From Candidatus Edwardsbacteria bacterium (GTDB lineage: Bacteria > Edwardsbacteria > AC1 > EtOH8), in NCBI GenBank assembly GCA_018821925.1, contig JAHJLF010000073.1, positions 1 to 59,896 of the forward strand: DNA of 59,896 nt. Direction: 5' to 3'. Both the position numbers and the translations under genes were made by a program. Of this stretch, positions 52,504 to 59,896 are shown piece after piece. The notes under the pieces were generated by a model. The model was not told where the DNA came from. It saw nothing but the letters and a program-made list of their open reading frames with translations, and did no database searches. Every line of letters begins with the position of its first letter. Positions within the stretch are counted from its first letter, which is position 1.

Positions 52504-53061
52504 CTATTTATTTCCTTCGTCCTCGCAGCCCCCGCAGCAACTTCCCTGTTCGTGATCATGGTCATGCTCGTGCCCGCAATCGCCGTGTCCGCTGCCGCAT
52601 CCGCCGCAGCCCTGATGATAGCCCTCGGGCACATCCCCGGCCTCGATCAGTTTGAGGTCAAAGGTCAGGTCCTTGCCGGCCAGCGGGTGGTTGGCGTCCA
52701 GTGTGGCGTGGGTTTCGCTGAGGGCGGTGATGGTTACCGGCACATGCTTCCCGTCCTCCATGCTCAAATGAACCCGTTTGCCCAGCTCCGGTTTGGCATT
52801 GGGTCCGAATTTGTCCAGCTCCATCTCCACCACCATTTTTTCATGATGCGGTCCGTAGGCCTGGTCGGCCGGGATGGTCACTTTCTTGCTTTCGGCCACC
52901 TTCATGCCGTCGATGGCCTGGTCGAAGCCAGGGATCACCTGGCCCGAGCCCAGGATGAACTCCAGCGGTTCGCCGTTTTCGGAGGTGTCGAATACCTTTC
53001 CGTCGTTAAAGGTCCCGGTGTAATGTACTTTTACCAGATCGCCCGATTTTGCCTGAATCAT
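52504..53061 (-). CDS. slyD: SlyD-type FKBP peptidyl-prolyl isomerase
   Basis: 185 residues. FKBP half-domains (VKVHYTGTFNDGKVFDTSE, GSGQVIPGFDQAIDGM) flank the IF chaperone domain (AYGPHHEKMVVEME, ANHPLAGKDLTFDLKLIEA). The tail after residue 150 is rich in His, Cys and Gly (GCGGCGSGHGDCGHEHDHDH, then CCGGC), like E. coli SlyD, which passes nickel to hydrogenase. It acts as a cytoplasmic folding helper and probable metal store. Promoter TTGACA-N17-TATCCT at 53124-53152. Confidence 0.93.
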   Translation of the reverse strand: MIQAKSGDLVKVHYTGTFNDGKVFDTSENGEPLEFILGSGQVIPGFDQAIDGMKVAESKKVTIPADQAYGPHHEKMVVEMELDKFGPNAKPELGKRVHLSMEDGKHVPVTITALSETHATLDANHPLAGKDLTFDLKLIEAGDVPEGYHQGCGGCGSGHGDCGHEHDHDHEQGSCCGGCEDEGNK

Positions 53062-53123
53062 CTATTCGTCCTTGTTATCATTGAAAATTTCTCTCACCTT
53101 GGAAATAAGGGAGCGTCTATTTA

Positions 53124-53152
53124 AGGATAATCGATTTATCGTGGTATGTCAA
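53124..53152 (-). promoter_or_regulatory. slyD promoter
   Basis: Minus-strand TTGACA (53147-53152), 17-base spacer, TATCCT (53124-53129). Confidence 0.5.
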
Positions 53153-53180
53153 TGGCTGTTAGAAACCGTTTGATAATTGA

Positions 53181-53214
53181 AAAACAGCCCAAGCAATAAT
53201 GCCTGGGCTGTTTT
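53181..53214 (-). terminator. Terminator of the Nuo-like operon
   Basis: AAAACAGCCCA...TGGGCTGTTTT hairpin, 15 bases downstream of the large oxidoreductase gene. Confidence 0.8.
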
Positions 53215-53228
53215 GATTGTTCTTGCTT

Positions 53229-56200
53229 TTACCTTAGCAGTCCCTCTTTCTTCTTCAGCTCGGCCGCCTTCTTTTCCATCACGTCTGAAGCGAATCCGAC
53301 GCTTACTGCCTTGCCCTTCTTCAGGCTGGGGATGCCGAATTGTTTTCCCTTCTGCCTTTCCTTGGGCAGGTTGGGCAGCGGCGCGCCGCCCAGCTCCACC
53401 AGCACCTGCCGGGTGGTTCTGCCGGAGATCGGTTTGATGCCTGCCTGGAGGTGCTGCAGACGTCCCTCGCTGTTGATGAAACTGCCATCGCTCTCGGCAA
53501 AACCGGAGGCCGGGAATATGATGTCGGCCAGTTTGGCGGTCTCGGTAAGAAACATATCGCAAACTATCAGCTTCTCCAGCTTGGCCAAAGCGGTCTTGAC
53601 CTTGGCTCCGTCGGTCAGACTGCCCACCGGGTCATCGTTGAGAAGCACCGCGGCCTTGATCTTGCCCTTCAGTATCCCAGAAGCATCGATATTGACAAAC
53701 CGGTCCACCCCCGTGGCGTTGGCCTTGGCCCGCAGGGCGATAAAATTCTCCGAAACGTCAATCAGCAGGATGATATTGGCCAAGGCTGTGGCGGTCTCGG
53801 CATCTATGCCTTCGGCATTGAATATGAAGAAGCAATTCTGTTCGGACAAGATCAGCTTGGCCAGGTCCTCGATGTCGCCCTTCTTGAGCCCGCTGTTGGT
53901 GGACACCGCTGCGGCGCTGAGCTTGCCCAAGGCCTTGGTCAGTTCCTTGTATCCGGGATATTTGGAATTGCACTTGGCCAGCAGGGCTTTGAGCACTCCG
54001 TTCAGGGCGAATGGCAACCCGCCTTTTTTAATGACCAATTCCTGCGCGGCGATCTCGCCCAGCTTGGTGGATCTTTCCTGCAGGGAATAGAGGCTGGCCC
54101 CGCCCTTGACGGCCTTTCTGATCATCTGGGAGAACACCGGGTGCTCGGCATATGCATCGGAGCCGATCAGGAAAATGGTTTTGGCCTCGGACAGCGACTG
54201 ATATCCCTTGCCGCTGGCCTTCCCCAAGATATTCTCCACGGCATTCAGCGCCCGCCCGTTCTCGACATAGGCGAAACTGCCGAACTGTTTGACGCCTTTT
54301 TTATCGGCCCAGGAGCGCAGGCCCTCGGCCTCTTCCAGCGATGTCCTCCCCGAGGCGAACACCGCCACCGAATCCGGCCCGTATTTTTTGACCATGGCAT
54401 CGATATCGTTGTTGACCTTGTTTATGGCCTCGGACCAAGCTATCTCTTTATGCTTGGCTCCGGCCTTGGCCAGCGGAGCGCTCAGGCGTTCCAGGCTGTG
54501 CAGCAGTTCGAAGCCGAATTTGCCCTTGAAGCACAGCGAGCCCTGGCTTACCGGGCTGTCCTCGCTACCGGTGACCCGGACCACCTTGTTGTCCATGATA
54601 TTCAGATCCAGGCCGCAGCCCACTCCGCAGAAGGTGCACACCGAGGGAACTTTCTCCATCTTCCAGGGCGAGGGCTTGATGTGCCGCACCCGTTCGGTCA
54701 GAGCGCCCACCGGGCAGGTCTCGATGCAGGCTCCGCAGGACACGCAGGGCGATTCGGGATATGGCTTCTCCATTGTCGGGGCCACGATGGCGTTAAACCC
54801 GCGGTAGACGAAGCCCAAAGCCGCCGCCCCCACCACCTCCAGGCACATCCTGACGCAGCGGCCGCACATCACGCATTTTGACTGGTCGCGCACCAGGAAG
54901 GGATGGCTGTCGTCGATGGGATGCTGCTTGACCTCGCCCATGAACCGCTGGACCATCACGTCGTAGACCGTGGCGTAATCCCGCAGCTTGCACTCCTGCA
55001 TATCGGCGCAGCCGCACTCCAGGCAGCGTTTGGCCTCCTCGATGGCGGTAAGGCGGGAGAAGCCCTTTTCCACCTCGTCGAAATTCCTTCTCTGGGAGGG
55101 CTCCAGCATCGGCATCTTGGCCTTGGCCTTTTTGGGCTCGTCGGCGAACAGATCCTTGGGAACCTGGTTGATCTTGCCCTTGGTGATGTTGTATTGTTTT
55201 ACTTTCTTCTCAGTCTTGTCGTATCTCAGGTATTTGTCGATCGCCAGGGCCGCCTTGCGGGCCCCTCCGATGGCCTCTACCACGGTGGCCGCCCCGGTGG
55301 CCATATCTCCTGCGGCAAATATCTTGGGATCGGCGGTGGCCCCGGTCTCGGGATCGGTCTCCAAAGTTGTCCAGCGGGTTATTTTTAGATTATGATTCTC
55401 GCCCAATCCGGACAGGTCGGGGCTTTGGCCGATGCAGGAGATGATCAGGTCGGCCTCGATATGAAAGTCGGAATTCTGGACCGGCACCGGGCGGCGGCGG
55501 CCCGAGGCGTCCGGCTCGCCCAGCTCCATCTTCTGGCAGGAGATGGCCCCGTTCTTGTCGTGGGTGCAGGCGATGACCCGGGTGGGCGCGGTCAAAAACT
55601 GGAACTTGACCCCCTCGTGCTTGGCCTCCTCGATCTCGAAGGGGTTGGCCGGCATCTCCTTTTCCGAGCGGCGGTAGACGATGAACACTTCCTGGGCCCC
55701 CAGGCGCAGGGATGTCCGGGCGGCGTCGATGGCGGTGTTGCCGCCGCCGATGACGGCCACTTTTTTAATCTTGCCCTGAGCAAAGTCGAAGGGTTCGCCC
55801 AGGGTCAGGCGTTTTAGAAAATCTATCCCGGCCACCACCCCGCGGTCCTCCTCGTTCTCCACCCCCATCCTGGAGGAGGCGTGGGCCCCCATGCCCAGGA
55901 ATACCGCGTCATACTGGTCTTTCAGGCCTTCCAGGGTGACATCCTGGCCTAATCTTTGGTTGTATTTTATCTCCACCCCCAGATCGGTGACGGTCTTGAC
56001 CTCCTGGTCCAGCACCTCCTTGGGCAGGCGGTACTGCGGTATGCCGTAGCGCAGCCATCCGCCGGACTTGGGCAGGGCCTCGTAGACGGTAACCTGATGG
56101 CCCTTCTGGCGCAGGTAATAGGCGGCGGTCAGCCCGGCCGGGCCGGCCCCCACCACCGCCACCTTCTTGCCGCTGTTGGGCGCCACCGGGGGCAGGTACG

Positions 56201-56744
56201 GCTGGCCGGAGTTGAGATCGAAATCTGCTGCGTGGCGTTTGAGGTAGCAGATGGACACCGGCTCCTCCACCAGGTTGCGGCGGCACTCGGTCTCGCAGGG
56301 ATGGGGGCACACCCGGCCCAAGCTAGCCGGCAGGGGCAGGGTCTCCTTGATCAGCTTGATGGCCTCGGCCTCCATGCCGTTCGCTATCAGCGCGGTGTAG
56401 CCCTGGACGTCGCAGCCGGCCGGGCAGGTGTCCACGCAGGGCCCGATGCAGTCGCCGGAGTGGTTGGACAGCAGCAGCCCCAGCGCCATCTGGCGGGCGG
56501 CTTTCACCCGGTCGTTCTCGGTCTCCACCACCATTCCGTCCATCACCTTGGTGGCGCAGGCCGGCACGAAGCCCCGGGCGTTCTTGACCTCCACCAGGCA
56601 CACCCAGCAGGAACCATAGGGCTCCAGCTTGCTGTCGTGGCACAGGGTGGGGATGAAGGCCCCCTGCTCTTTGGCCACGTCGACTATGGTCTGATTGGAA
56701 TCGCAGGCGATCTGTTTGTCGTTGAATGTAATGTTTATCTGCAT
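53229..56744 (-). CDS. Fusion oxidoreductase: [2Fe-2S] / GltD-like FAD / NuoG-FdhA-like
   Basis: 1171 residues. Order: plant-type [2Fe-2S] domain (Cys in [15 protein letters not shown] and PACATK), the His-x3-Cys NuoG-type cluster ([17 protein letters not shown]), a GltD/NfnB-like flavin and NAD(P)H domain (~180-540; [30 protein letters not shown]), two ferredoxin clusters ([31 protein letters not shown]), a fourth cluster ([11 protein letters not shown]) and a molybdopterin-oxidoreductase-like fold. The formate dehydrogenase catalytic Cys/Sec segment and the C-terminal cofactor-binding domain are not seen, so it is probably a NuoG-like electron conduit rather than a formate dehydrogenase. 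Residues 319-325 (PFDFAQG) come from a repeat inserted in frame. It is two bases downstream of the NuoF-like gene. Confidence 0.88.
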   Translation of the reverse strand: MQINITFNDKQIACDSNQTIVDVAKEQGAFIPTLCHDSKLEPYGSCWVCLVEVKNARGFVPACATKVMDGMVVETENDRVKAARQMALGLLLSNHSGDCIGPCVDTCPAGCDVQGYTALIANGMEAEAIKLIKETLPLPASLGRVCPHPCETECRRNLVEEPVSICYLKRHAADFDLNSGQPYLPPVAPNSGKKVAVVGAGPAGLTAAYYLRQKGHQVTVYEALPKSGGWLRYGIPQYRLPKEVLDQEVKTVTDLGVEIKYNQRLGQDVTLEGLKDQYDAVFLGMGAHASSRMGVENEEDRGVVAGIDFLKRLTLGEPFDFAQGKIKKVAVIGGGNTAIDAARTSLRLGAQEVFIVYRRSEKEMPANPFEIEEAKHEGVKFQFLTAPTRVIACTHDKNGAISCQKMELGEPDASGRRRPVPVQNSDFHIEADLIISCIGQSPDLSGLGENHNLKITRWTTLETDPETGATADPKIFAAGDMATGAATVVEAIGGARKAALAIDKYLRYDKTEKKVKQYNITKGKINQVPKDLFADEPKKAKAKMPMLEPSQRRNFDEVEKGFSRLTAIEEAKRCLECGCADMQECKLRDYATVYDVMVQRFMGEVKQHPIDDSHPFLVRDQSKCVMCGRCVRMCLEVVGAAALGFVYRGFNAIVAPTMEKPYPESPCVSCGACIETCPVGALTERVRHIKPSPWKMEKVPSVCTFCGVGCGLDLNIMDNKVVRVTGSEDSPVSQGSLCFKGKFGFELLHSLERLSAPLAKAGAKHKEIAWSEAINKVNNDIDAMVKKYGPDSVAVFASGRTSLEEAEGLRSWADKKGVKQFGSFAYVENGRALNAVENILGKASGKGYQSLSEAKTIFLIGSDAYAEHPVFSQMIRKAVKGGASLYSLQERSTKLGEIAAQELVIKKGGLPFALNGVLKALLAKCNSKYPGYKELTKALGKLSAAAVSTNSGLKKGDIEDLAKLILSEQNCFFIFNAEGIDAETATALANIILLIDVSENFIALRAKANATGVDRFVNIDASGILKGKIKAAVLLNDDPVGSLTDGAKVKTALAKLEKLIVCDMFLTETAKLADIIFPASGFAESDGSFINSEGRLQHLQAGIKPISGRTTRQVLVELGGAPLPNLPKERQKGKQFGIPSLKKGKAVSVGFASDVMEKKAAELKKKEGLLR

Positions 56745-56746
56745 TT

Positions 56747-58585
56747 CTACCTCACCTTTATGGCGTCGAATTTACATTTGGTCACGCAATTGCCGCACTT
56801 GATACAGGTCTCCTGGTCTATCACGTGGGGTTTCTTCACCTGTCCCGAAATGGAGGTCACCGGGCAGACCCTGGCGCAGGCGGTGCAGCCCACGCACTTC
56901 TCGGGGACGATCTCGTACTTCAGCAGTTCCTTGCAGGAATGGGCCGGGCATTGTTTATCCTTGATATGGGCCTCGTATTCCTGGCGGAAATACTTGATGG
57001 TGGTCAGCACCGGGTTGGGCGCGGTCTGGCCCAGTCCGCACAGCGACGATATCTTGATCTTCTCGGCCAGTTCCAACAGCAGTTCGATGTCCCCCTCCCG
57101 GCCCTGCCCCTTGGTGATGCGTTGCAGGATCTCCAGCATCCGCTTGGTGCCCACCCGGCAGAAGGTGCACTTGCCGCAGGATTCCTTCTGGGTGAAATCC
57201 AGGAAGAACCGGGCGATGTCCACCATGCAGGTGGTATCGTCCATCACCACCATGCCGCCCGAGCCCATTATGGCCCCGGTCTGGCCCACCGAATCGTAAT
57301 CCACTATGGTATTGCCCAGGGCCGCCGGGATGCAGCCGCCCGAAGGCCCGCCCATCTGCACCGCCTTGAAGGTCCGTCCGTCCTTGATGCCGCCCCCCAC
57401 CTCGTGGATGATCTCGTTGATGGTGATGCCCATCGGCACCTCCACCAGCCCGCCCCGGGCGATCTTTCCGGCCAGGGCGAAGACCTTTGAGCCCTTGCTC
57501 TTCTCGGTGCCCAGCGAAGCGAAGGCCGCCGCACCGTTGAGGATGATCCAGGGCACGTTGGCAAAGGTCTCCACGTTGTTGATGTTGGTGGGCTTGCCCC
57601 ACAGGCCGGATACCGCCGGGAAGGGCGGCCTCAGACGCGGCATGCCCCGCTGGCCCTCGATGGAGGCCATCAGGGCGGTCTCCTCGCCGCAGACGAAGGC
57701 CCCGGCTCCTTCTTTTATCTTCATCTCAAAATTGAACTTGGTGCCCATGATGTTCTTTCCCAGAAAACCCTTCTTCTTGGCCTGCTCAATGGCCATTTTA
57801 ATCCGTTCCACCGCCAGGGGATATTCGGCCCGGACGTAGAAATAGCCCTCGTCGGCCCCGATGGCGTACCCGGCGATCAGCATTCCCTCCATCACATTGT
57901 GGGGGTCTCCCTCCAGCACGCTGCGATCCATGAAGGCCCCGGGATCGCCCTCGTCGCCGTTGCAGACGATGTATTTTTTGTCGCCTTTGGAGCCGCGGGC
58001 GAATTGCCACTTGCGCCCGGTGGGGAAACCGGCCCCGCCCCGGCCCCTTAAGCCCGAATCCAGCACTTCTTTGATGACCTCGTCCTGGGCCATCTTCTTG
58101 AGGGCCTTTTCCAGGGCCTGGTAGCCCCCATGAGCCATGTAATCTTCTATCTTCTCGGGATCCATCTGCCCGCAGTTGCGCAGCACGATCCTCTTCTGCT
58201 TGGCGTAAAAGCTGTCGTCCGGCAGGGCCCGGTCACTGGCCCTTACTAACCAGTCGGCCACCGGCTGGCCCTTACCCAAATGCTCGTCAATGAACCGAGG
58301 CATCCTGTCCGGGGTCATGTTGCCGTAGGTGTAGACCTGGCCGTGCTTGTCATGGACATCCAGCAGGACCTCGCTGTAGCACATGCCCACGCAGCCGGTG
58401 TCGGAGACCCGAACGTTGAGCTTGGTCTTTTTCAAGTTCTCCATCAGGGCCGCCTTCACCTTGTGCCCGCCGGCCGCGATGCCGCAGCTGCCCAGGCCCA
58501 CCACTATCCGGTAATCCGGTGCCGCCGGCTTTTTTACGGCCTTCTTTTTGGGAAGGGCCTTGGCTTTTATGGTTTTTTTCGTCAA
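56747..58585 (-). CDS. NuoF/HydB-like NADH-binding flavoprotein subunit
   Basis: 612 residues. A lysine-rich start, a thioredoxin-like [2Fe-2S] domain ([19 protein letters not shown]; about 27-125), the FMN/NADH core ([46 protein letters not shown]), the [4Fe-4S] site [16 protein letters not shown], and two added ferredoxin clusters at the C-terminus ([24 protein letters not shown]). This layout matches NADH-oxidising subunits of soluble bifurcating hydrogenases and formate dehydrogenases rather than respiratory NuoF. Forms a complex with the neighbours. Confidence 0.93.
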   Translation of the reverse strand: MTKKTIKAKALPKKKAVKKPAAPDYRIVVGLGSCGIAAGGHKVKAALMENLKKTKLNVRVSDTGCVGMCYSEVLLDVHDKHGQVYTYGNMTPDRMPRFIDEHLGKGQPVADWLVRASDRALPDDSFYAKQKRIVLRNCGQMDPEKIEDYMAHGGYQALEKALKKMAQDEVIKEVLDSGLRGRGGAGFPTGRKWQFARGSKGDKKYIVCNGDEGDPGAFMDRSVLEGDPHNVMEGMLIAGYAIGADEGYFYVRAEYPLAVERIKMAIEQAKKKGFLGKNIMGTKFNFEMKIKEGAGAFVCGEETALMASIEGQRGMPRLRPPFPAVSGLWGKPTNINNVETFANVPWIILNGAAAFASLGTEKSKGSKVFALAGKIARGGLVEVPMGITINEIIHEVGGGIKDGRTFKAVQMGGPSGGCIPAALGNTIVDYDSVGQTGAIMGSGGMVVMDDTTCMVDIARFFLDFTQKESCGKCTFCRVGTKRMLEILQRITKGQGREGDIELLLELAEKIKISSLCGLGQTAPNPVLTTIKYFRQEYEAHIKDKQCPAHSCKELLKYEIVPEKCVGCTACARVCPVTSISGQVKKPHVIDQETCIKCGNCVTKCKFDAIKVR

Positions 58586-58744
58586 GGGAGGATCCTCCTT
58601 GTATATGAGAAATTTTTTGCATTTTTGATAAAGATTATGTCATCCTGAGAATGCTGCCAAACGTGGCTGGGCGTAGGATGACGGCTTTCACCCGTTCAAC
58701 TTGTCAGGCATGATGCACTTCTCAGGGTGACAGCCCCGAGCAAC

Positions 58745-59224
58745 TTAATACTCTTTTACCCCCTTGATGGCGCTCTCCGGGGTCAGCCGGCCGAAGGTGT
58801 CGTTGTCTACCATCATCACCGGTGCCAGACTGCAGCAGCCCAGGCAGGCCACCGATTCCACCGTGAACTTGCCGTCGGCCGTGGTCTCCCCGTCCTTGAC
58901 GCTGAGGCCGGCCTCGATGGCCACGCTTATCTTCTCGGCCCCGCCCACGTGGCAGGCCGTCCCGTGGCACACCCGCACCAGATGTTTACCGATGGGCTTC
59001 AGGCGGAACTGGGTATAAAAAGTGGCCACCCCGTAGATCTGGCTCAGCGGTATCGCCAAGCCATCGGAGATGGCCCTCAAACTGTCCTGCGACAGGAATC
59101 CCAGCGCCACTTGCACTTCCTGCAGCACCGGGATCAGCGCTCCCTTGTTGCCCTTATATTTGGCCAGGACCTGGTTGATCTTTCCCAGATCTGGATTTGC
59201 CTTCTTTCCTGGAGCCTTCTTCAT
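58745..59224 (-). CDS. NuoE/HydC-like [2Fe-2S] subunit
   Basis: 159 residues, thioredoxin-like. The four cluster ligands are Cys86 and Cys91 (VCHGTACHVGGA) and Cys127 and Cys131 (CLGCCSLAPVM). It passes electrons to or from the NuoF-like flavoprotein. First gene of the operon. The 159-base gap to the next gene contains a CATCCTGAGAATG...CTCAGGGTGACA repeat, so the operon has been split by repeat insertion without loss of order. Confidence 0.93.
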   Translation of the reverse strand: MKKAPGKKANPDLGKINQVLAKYKGNKGALIPVLQEVQVALGFLSQDSLRAISDGLAIPLSQIYGVATFYTQFRLKPIGKHLVRVCHGTACHVGGAEKISVAIEAGLSVKDGETTADGKFTVESVACLGCCSLAPVMMVDNDTFGRLTPESAIKGVKEY

Positions 59225-59322
59225 ATATTCCTCACCTTATTATTTTTGGGTTGATAATATAAGAAAATATTTTAACATATAGCCCGCCGCAGTTCAAGAC
59301 AATTTTATATACGACATTTCCT

Positions 59323-59351
59323 TTGACTGCCCTCCGGATTTATCGTATAAT
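59323..59351 (+). promoter_or_regulatory. Promoter of the partial membrane protein gene
   Basis: TTGACT (59323-59328), 17-base spacer, TATAAT (59346-59351). The start point is about three bases before the ATG at 59361, with no room for a ribosome site. Confidence 0.7.
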
Positions 59352-59360
59352 TCCGGGACA

Positions 59361-59896
59361 ATGAACCAGATACCAAAACCTTCCCCCCGCCTGCTGCATA
59401 TCGACTGGGCCCGCGGCCTGGCCGTGCTGTGGATGATCCGGGGTCATGCGATAGACGCTTTTCTGTCGCCGGCCTGCCGGCAATCCCAGGCCTTCGGCTT
59501 ATGGCAGATGCTGGGCGCCTATACCGCTCCGGCCTTTCTGTTCCTGGCCGGGCTATCGGTGGGATTGAGCTACGCCAAGATAGACCAGATGGATATCACC
59601 TTTGGCAAAAGGCTTTGGTTCTCCACCCGCCGGGGTTTGGAGATACTGGGCATCGCCTACCTGTTTCGGTTGGAGGAATTCCTGCAGTGGGTGCCGTACT
59701 CAAAGTGGCGGGATATTTTAAGATTCGATATCCTCAATAGTATCGGAATATCCCTGATACTGGTGGGATTGCTTTTCGCGGTGATACGAAAGAACCGCCT
59801 AAGATACTGGGCCCTGGCGGCAACAACCATCCTGGTGGCATTGTTCTCTCCGGCGGTCTGGAGCTCTCCGCTGGTCAATTCGCTTCCCTGGTATAT
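59361..59896 (+). CDS. Acyltransferase-like membrane protein (DUF1624/heparan N-acetyltransferase type), cut by window end
   Basis: The first 178 residues are visible. RLLHIDWARGLAVLWMIRGH is the DUF1624-type start, with an Arg-Gly pair and the His thought to take part in acyl transfer in this superfamily. Hydrophobic helices follow (APAFLFLAGLSVGLSY, GISLILVGLLFAVI, TTILVALFS). Probably modifies a sugar or lipid at the membrane. The message may be leaderless, given the promoter position. The 3' part lies beyond the window. Confidence 0.8.
   Translation, partial: MNQIPKPSPRLLHIDWARGLAVLWMIRGHAIDAFLSPACRQSQAFGLWQMLGAYTAPAFLFLAGLSVGLSYAKIDQMDITFGKRLWFSTRRGLEILGIAYLFRLEEFLQWVPYSKWRDILRFDILNSIGISLILVGLLFAVIRKNRLRYWALAATTILVALFSPAVWSSPLVNSLPWY

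Noticed and set aside
53340-54881. 513-codon plus-strand ORF
   Set aside because: Antisense shadow of the large oxidoreductase; no ribosome site and no motif.
53229-56744. Formate dehydrogenase catalytic subunit
   Set aside because: The clusters match, but the catalytic Cys/Sec-His segment and the C-terminal molybdopterin-binding domain are not visible.

Overview
The window (roughly 53-55% GC by eye, an estimate) looks like a chromosomal segment of an uncultivated bacterium, most plausibly an FCB-type candidate phylum (Edwardsbacteria / WOR-3 / TA06-like). The pointers are two large secreted proteases ending in FlgD-like/Por-type C-terminal modules, many lipoproteins, PEP/pyruvate-binding paralogues without the rest of PEP synthase, and long repeat-rich intergenic gaps. 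Promoters, however, are canonical TTGACA-N17-TATAAT, not the Bacteroidetes type. The taxonomic call is inference only.

Layout. 0-10 kb is gene-poor: a small membrane protein, a broken AbiEii-like nucleotidyltransferase pair, a DUF4143 ATPase under a dyad-decorated consensus promoter, galE, thrS and a tmRNA, separated by gaps packed with dispersed repeats and heptamer-phased degenerate arrays. 9.7-19 kb on the minus strand holds a lipoprotein, an ftsE without ftsX, pdxA and a tightly packed operon (YkvA-like, acpS, nnrE-nnrD fusion, half-size TSUP permease, two coupled TPR paralogues, FmdB zinc ribbon). 19-22 kb: extended SDR and CapA-like lipoprotein converging on an M23 peptidase. 22-30 kb: divergent gingipain-like C25 protease and subtilase. 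30-35 kb: a DUF4258/MqsA-like toxin-antitoxin pair, iscU, and thiS-thiG-thiH-thiE under a TPP riboswitch. 35-43 kb: a glutamate dehydrogenase, two PEP/pyruvate-binding paralogues, and a small AT-rich island behind a duplicated 3' gene end. 43.9-53 kb: assorted single genes including a second glutamate dehydrogenase, NAD+ synthetase, a VWA protein, nitroreductase and SlyD. 53-59 kb: a three-gene NuoE/NuoF/[2Fe-2S-GltD-NuoG fusion] operon that looks like a soluble, possibly electron-bifurcating NAD(P)H oxidoreductase. The window ends inside an acyltransferase-like membrane protein.

Genes that work together: thiSGHE make the thiazole half of thiamine and join the halves under TPP control; NnrE/NnrD repair hydrated NAD(P)H while NadE makes NAD+, and the Nuo-like complex uses it; the C25 and S8 proteases share a promoter region and the same type of C-terminal secretion module.

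The most unusual signals are non-coding. Two dispersed repeat families (copies at 802-927/5139-5263 and 9034-9218/11436-11621) differ between copies by compensatory base-pair changes in predicted stems, and they share a hairpin tail although their bodies are unrelated. Intergenic arrays phased at 7 bp also recur.
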